NCBI GenBank assembly: GCA_027438535.1
Contig: DAIAMA010000082.1
Span: forward strand, 1-6,229
Reading direction: 5' to 3'
DNA length: 6,229 bases
Source: a bacterium
Lineage (GTDB): Bacteria; Pseudomonadota; Gammaproteobacteria; Burkholderiales; Thiobacteraceae
Each line of letters begins with the position of its first letter. The first letter of the stretch is position 1. The notes below the pieces were generated by a model. It saw nothing but the letters and a program-made list of their open reading frames with translations, was not told the DNA's origin and made no database searches. Below, piece after piece: positions 4,697 to 6,229 of this stretch. The position numbers and the translations under genes are program-made.

Positions 4697-5359
4697 TTAT
4701 TTGTTCAAATAGCGCGCATCGTCGAAGGTGCCGACCCAGTGCGGACGGTAAACCACCATCAGGGTGAGGAGCATGCCCGTCGTCAGCGCTTCCGACCAGC
4801 CCATGAAAACATAGTAAGGCAAATAGTAATGGCTCAGATAGGCGAAGGGATAAATCGCCATTAGGCCGAGCAAGAGCGAAGTGGCCAAGCCGGTGGCCGC
4901 GATTGCCAGCGCCGCGCCGAAGAACGCGTTGATGAACACATAGATAAAAAAATGATTGGTCAGCCGTCCGTCGACGAAGCGAAAGATCGCGTGGCTTACC
5001 GCGACCGGCAGTGCCCCCATCAACATCCAATTGAGCGAGTACGCTTGCCATCCGGCGTGGCCGGCGGCCGTGATGCCCGCCACGATGCCCGCCAGCGCGA
5101 GCAGGGCCAGGCGCGGACCGAACATCAACGTAAGCGCGGTGGCGCCGAGCAGATGAAAGTTCAGCCCCGGTTTGATGCCGGTTTTGATGCTCCATAAGGC
5201 CATCAGTGTCACGCTCGCACCCAACCACAAATTCAATATGCCAGGTTGCCGCAACGCGCGCCACGGCGCACGCCGCAATATACCCAGAAGCAGAAGCGCG
5301 GCGCACAAATGCGCCGCCCATTGCACGCTGTCCGGAAGCAGATGATCGGGGAAATTCAC
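4697..5359 (-). CDS. CbiM-like energy-coupling factor ABC transporter permease (stand-alone)
   Basis: The protein has 220 residues and is strongly hydrophobic, with about six to seven membrane segments (roughly 14-28, 42-58, 68-100, 108-124, 135-165, 190-206). The block GLNFHLLGATALTLMFGPRLALLAL (66-90) and the ending YYVFMGWSEALTTGMLLT are characteristic of the CbiM/NikM family, the substrate-binding component of cobalt or nickel ECF importers. Family members normally begin Met-His-Ile, where Met1, His2 and a later His bind the metal. Here the start reads MNFPDHLLPD, so position 2 is Asn, while His6 and His69 remain. No cbiN, cbiQ or cbiO lies in the window. The start codon is GTG (5359-5357), supported by the family-like N-terminus, and there is no Shine-Dalgarno. 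The upstream gap is 42 bp, too short for a cobalamin riboswitch. Transport of a metal is plausible; its identity is unknown. Confidence 0.82.
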   Translation of the reverse strand: MNFPDHLLPDSVQWAAHLCAALLLLGILRRAPWRALRQPGILNLWLGASVTLMALWSIKTGIKPGLNFHLLGATALTLMFGPRLALLALAGIVAGITAAGHAGWQAYSLNWMLMGALPVAVSHAIFRFVDGRLTNHFFIYVFINAFFGAALAIAATGLATSLLLGLMAIYPFAYLSHYYLPYYVFMGWSEALTTGMLLTLMVVYRPHWVGTFDDARYLNK

Positions 5360-5365
5360 GATTTT

Positions 5366-5371
5366 ATTTTA
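5366..5371 (-). promoter_or_regulatory. Candidate -10 element (TAAAAT) for a leaderless CbiM-like mRNA
   Basis: On the minus strand TAAAAT (5371 to 5366) ends 6 nt before the GTG start codon, with AAAATC between. It is the same hexamer as at gluQ. No Shine-Dalgarno is present and the -35 region is weak. The element overlaps the -35/-10 spacer region of the divergent HAD gene promoter, so the two promoters would compete. Confidence 0.35.
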
Positions 5372-5374
5372 CGA

Positions 5375-5380
5375 TATACT
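5375..5380 (+). promoter_or_regulatory. Candidate -10 element (TATACT) for the HAD-IB gene
   Basis: TATACT matches five of six -10 consensus bases. The predicted transcript start is near 5387, giving a short leader that begins just before the Shine-Dalgarno GAGGAG at 5391-5396. The -35 region (around 5352-5358) is poor and lies in the first codons of the divergent CbiM-like gene. Confidence 0.4.
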
Positions 5381-5401
5381 CGGATCTTTTGAGGAGCCGT
5401 T

Positions 5402-6064
5402 TTGAAGCTTGCGCTATTCGATTTGGACAATACGTTGCTCTCCGGCGACAGCGATTTCGAGTGGGCGCAATTTCTTATCGCCCAGGGCGTGCTCGACCGC
5501 GAGGCCTACGAGGCGCGCAATCTGGCATTCTACGAGCAGTACAAAGCCGGTACGCTCGACATCCACGCCTTTCTCGATTTTCAATTGAAGCCGCTGTCGC
5601 GGCATCCGCGCGCGCAGCTCGATGCTTGGCATGCGCAATTCATGCAAACGCGGATTTTGCCCATGATCGGCGTACCGGCGCGCGCGCTGGTGAATCGTCA
5701 CCGTGCCGACGGCCATACCTTGGCGATCATCACCGCCACCAACCGTTTTGTCACCGCGCCCATTGCGCGCGAATTCGGAATCGCGCATTTGATTGCCACC
5801 GAACCCGAGCAGATAAACGGCGAATTTACCGGCAAGGCGGTAGATATTCCTTGCTTCCGCGAAGGCAAGGTACGGCGCCTAGAAGCCTGGCTCGCGGCGC
5901 ACGGCGCGAATTGGCAGTCACTCGCGCGTAGCTGGTTTTATAGCGACAGCCATAATGATCTGTTCTTGATGGAGCGGGTGAGCGATCCGGTCGCGGTCGA
6001 TCCCGATCCGCAGCTTAGCCAAATAGCACGGGCGCGCGGCTGGCCGATAATCAGTTTGCGCTGA
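5402..6064 (+). CDS. HAD-IB family phosphatase (SerB/CicA-like)
   Basis: The protein has 220 residues. All haloacid dehalogenase motifs are present: motif I FDLDNTLL with the nucleophile Asp7 and acid/base Asp9, motif II IITATN (Thr111), motif III Lys156 (REGKVRRL), and motif IV YSDSHNDLFLM with Asp182 and Asp186. The helical insert between motifs I and II (about 15-90) is the C1 cap of subfamily IB, as in phosphoserine phosphatase. It probably removes phosphate from a small metabolite in the cytoplasm; family members act on phosphoserine, histidinol phosphate or lipid-linked substrates, and the sequence does not decide which. The start is the TTG at 5402, supported by GAGGAG at 5391-5396 (5-nt gap) and by motif I beginning at residue 5. 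The gene is divergent from the CbiM-like gene across 42 bp. Its downstream gap is 146 bp. Confidence 0.92.
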   Translation: MKLALFDLDNTLLSGDSDFEWAQFLIAQGVLDREAYEARNLAFYEQYKAGTLDIHAFLDFQLKPLSRHPRAQLDAWHAQFMQTRILPMIGVPARALVNRHRADGHTLAIITATNRFVTAPIAREFGIAHLIATEPEQINGEFTGKAVDIPCFREGKVRRLEAWLAAHGANWQSLARSWFYSDSHNDLFLMERVSDPVAVDPDPQLSQIARARGWPIISLR

Positions 6065-6210
6065 AGGGCGGGCCGGAAATCTTGCGCGCGCTCCGTGCCG
6101 CGTGACACGGGGTTGAAGCGGGCAAGTTTTTCCCGTTGCGCGCCGAAGATGCCTATACTGGGAAAATATGACAATATCCAATCCGATTTTGTCTCAATCG
6201 AGGAGCTTGC
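6065..6210. promoter_or_regulatory. Intergenic region with a candidate promoter for the last gene
   Basis: These 146 bp contain no convincing gene. A small hairpin CCGTG (6093-6097) / CACGG (6106-6110) lies about 30 bp after the HAD stop without a T-run. The word TTGCGCGC occurs at 6082-6089 and again at 6136-6143. A possible promoter is TTCCCG (6130-6135), an 18-bp spacer, and TATACT (6154-6159), with a transcript start near 6166. A Shine-Dalgarno AGGAG (6201-6205) precedes the ATG at 6211 by 5 nt. Confidence 0.4.
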
Positions 6211-6229
6211 ATGAAGCTTAGATTGCCGC
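6211..6229 (+). CDS. Start of an unidentified gene, cut by the window edge
   Basis: An ATG at 6211 follows a strong AGGAG with ideal spacing and lies 46 bp downstream of a TATACT -10 candidate. Only six codons are visible (MKLRLP). The Lys/Arg followed by hydrophobic residues could be the beginning of a signal peptide, but this is too short to assign any function. Confidence 0.5.

Noticed and set aside
4638..5321. 227-residue minus-strand open frame overlapping the CbiM-like gene
   Set aside because: Same strand but another frame; it is rich in Arg, Gly and His and lacks membrane segments, while the chosen frame is a coherent CbiM-like membrane protein.
5360..5401. Cobalamin riboswitch upstream of the CbiM-like gene
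   Set aside because: The gap is only 42 bp and AT-rich, far too short for a B12 riboswitch, and no B12-box-like sequence is visible.
5206..5931. 241-residue plus-strand open frame
   Set aside because: It overlaps the HAD gene in another frame and is Arg/Ala-rich; the HAD frame has all four catalytic motifs.

Overview
The window looks like chromosomal DNA of a high-GC proteobacterium, most likely a betaproteobacterium. Codons are strongly G/C-ending, and every recognisable gene (gluQ, hslO, a YhaJ-like LysR regulator, pirin, a CbiM-like permease, a HAD-IB phosphatase) has familiar homologues in that class. The lineage is inferred from protein style and gene content, not from a marker gene. 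I see no tRNA, rRNA, CRISPR array, insertion sequence or phage gene.

Left part (1-2598): a redox or electrophile-stress type cluster. A LysR-type regulator (+, start 1705) is divergent from a pirin-family bicupin (-, 1458-760), which is followed on the same strand by a DoxX-family membrane protein (-, 705-415). A nitroreductase fragment (+, to 448) converges on DoxX. This end is rearranged. Bases 1-70 repeat bases 979-1048 (internal pirin sequence) with one mismatch and then switch abruptly into nitroreductase sequence. Nitroreductase and DoxX both lose their C-termini at one shared breakpoint near 437-446. The pattern fits either a real deletion plus a 978-bp tandem-duplication junction, or an assembly or amplification chimera at a contig end. 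The 246-bp region between pirin and the regulator is rich in inverted and repeated motifs that could be operators.

Middle part (2599-4685): two co-oriented housekeeping genes. gluQ encodes the glutamyl-Q tRNA(Asp) synthetase and hslO encodes the redox-activated chaperone Hsp33. The 198-bp gap between them holds a possible 20-residue membrane microprotein and a perfect 8-bp hairpin.

Right part (4686-6229): a stand-alone CbiM-like ECF permease (-) converges on hslO with 11 bp between the stop codons. It is divergent from a HAD-IB phosphatase (+) across a 42-bp intergenic region. The window ends six codons into a further gene (+, start 6211) with a good ribosome binding site.

Three genes (gluQ, hslO, the CbiM-like gene) lack a Shine-Dalgarno sequence and have a -10-like hexamer ending 6-7 nt before the start codon, which suggests leaderless transcripts. 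pirin, doxX, the HAD gene and the last gene have purine-rich ribosome binding sites. I found no wholly new multi-gene system. The best leads are the rearranged left end, the operator-like array in front of the LysR gene, the microprotein, the leaderless pattern and the orphan CbiM-like protein without its usual His2.
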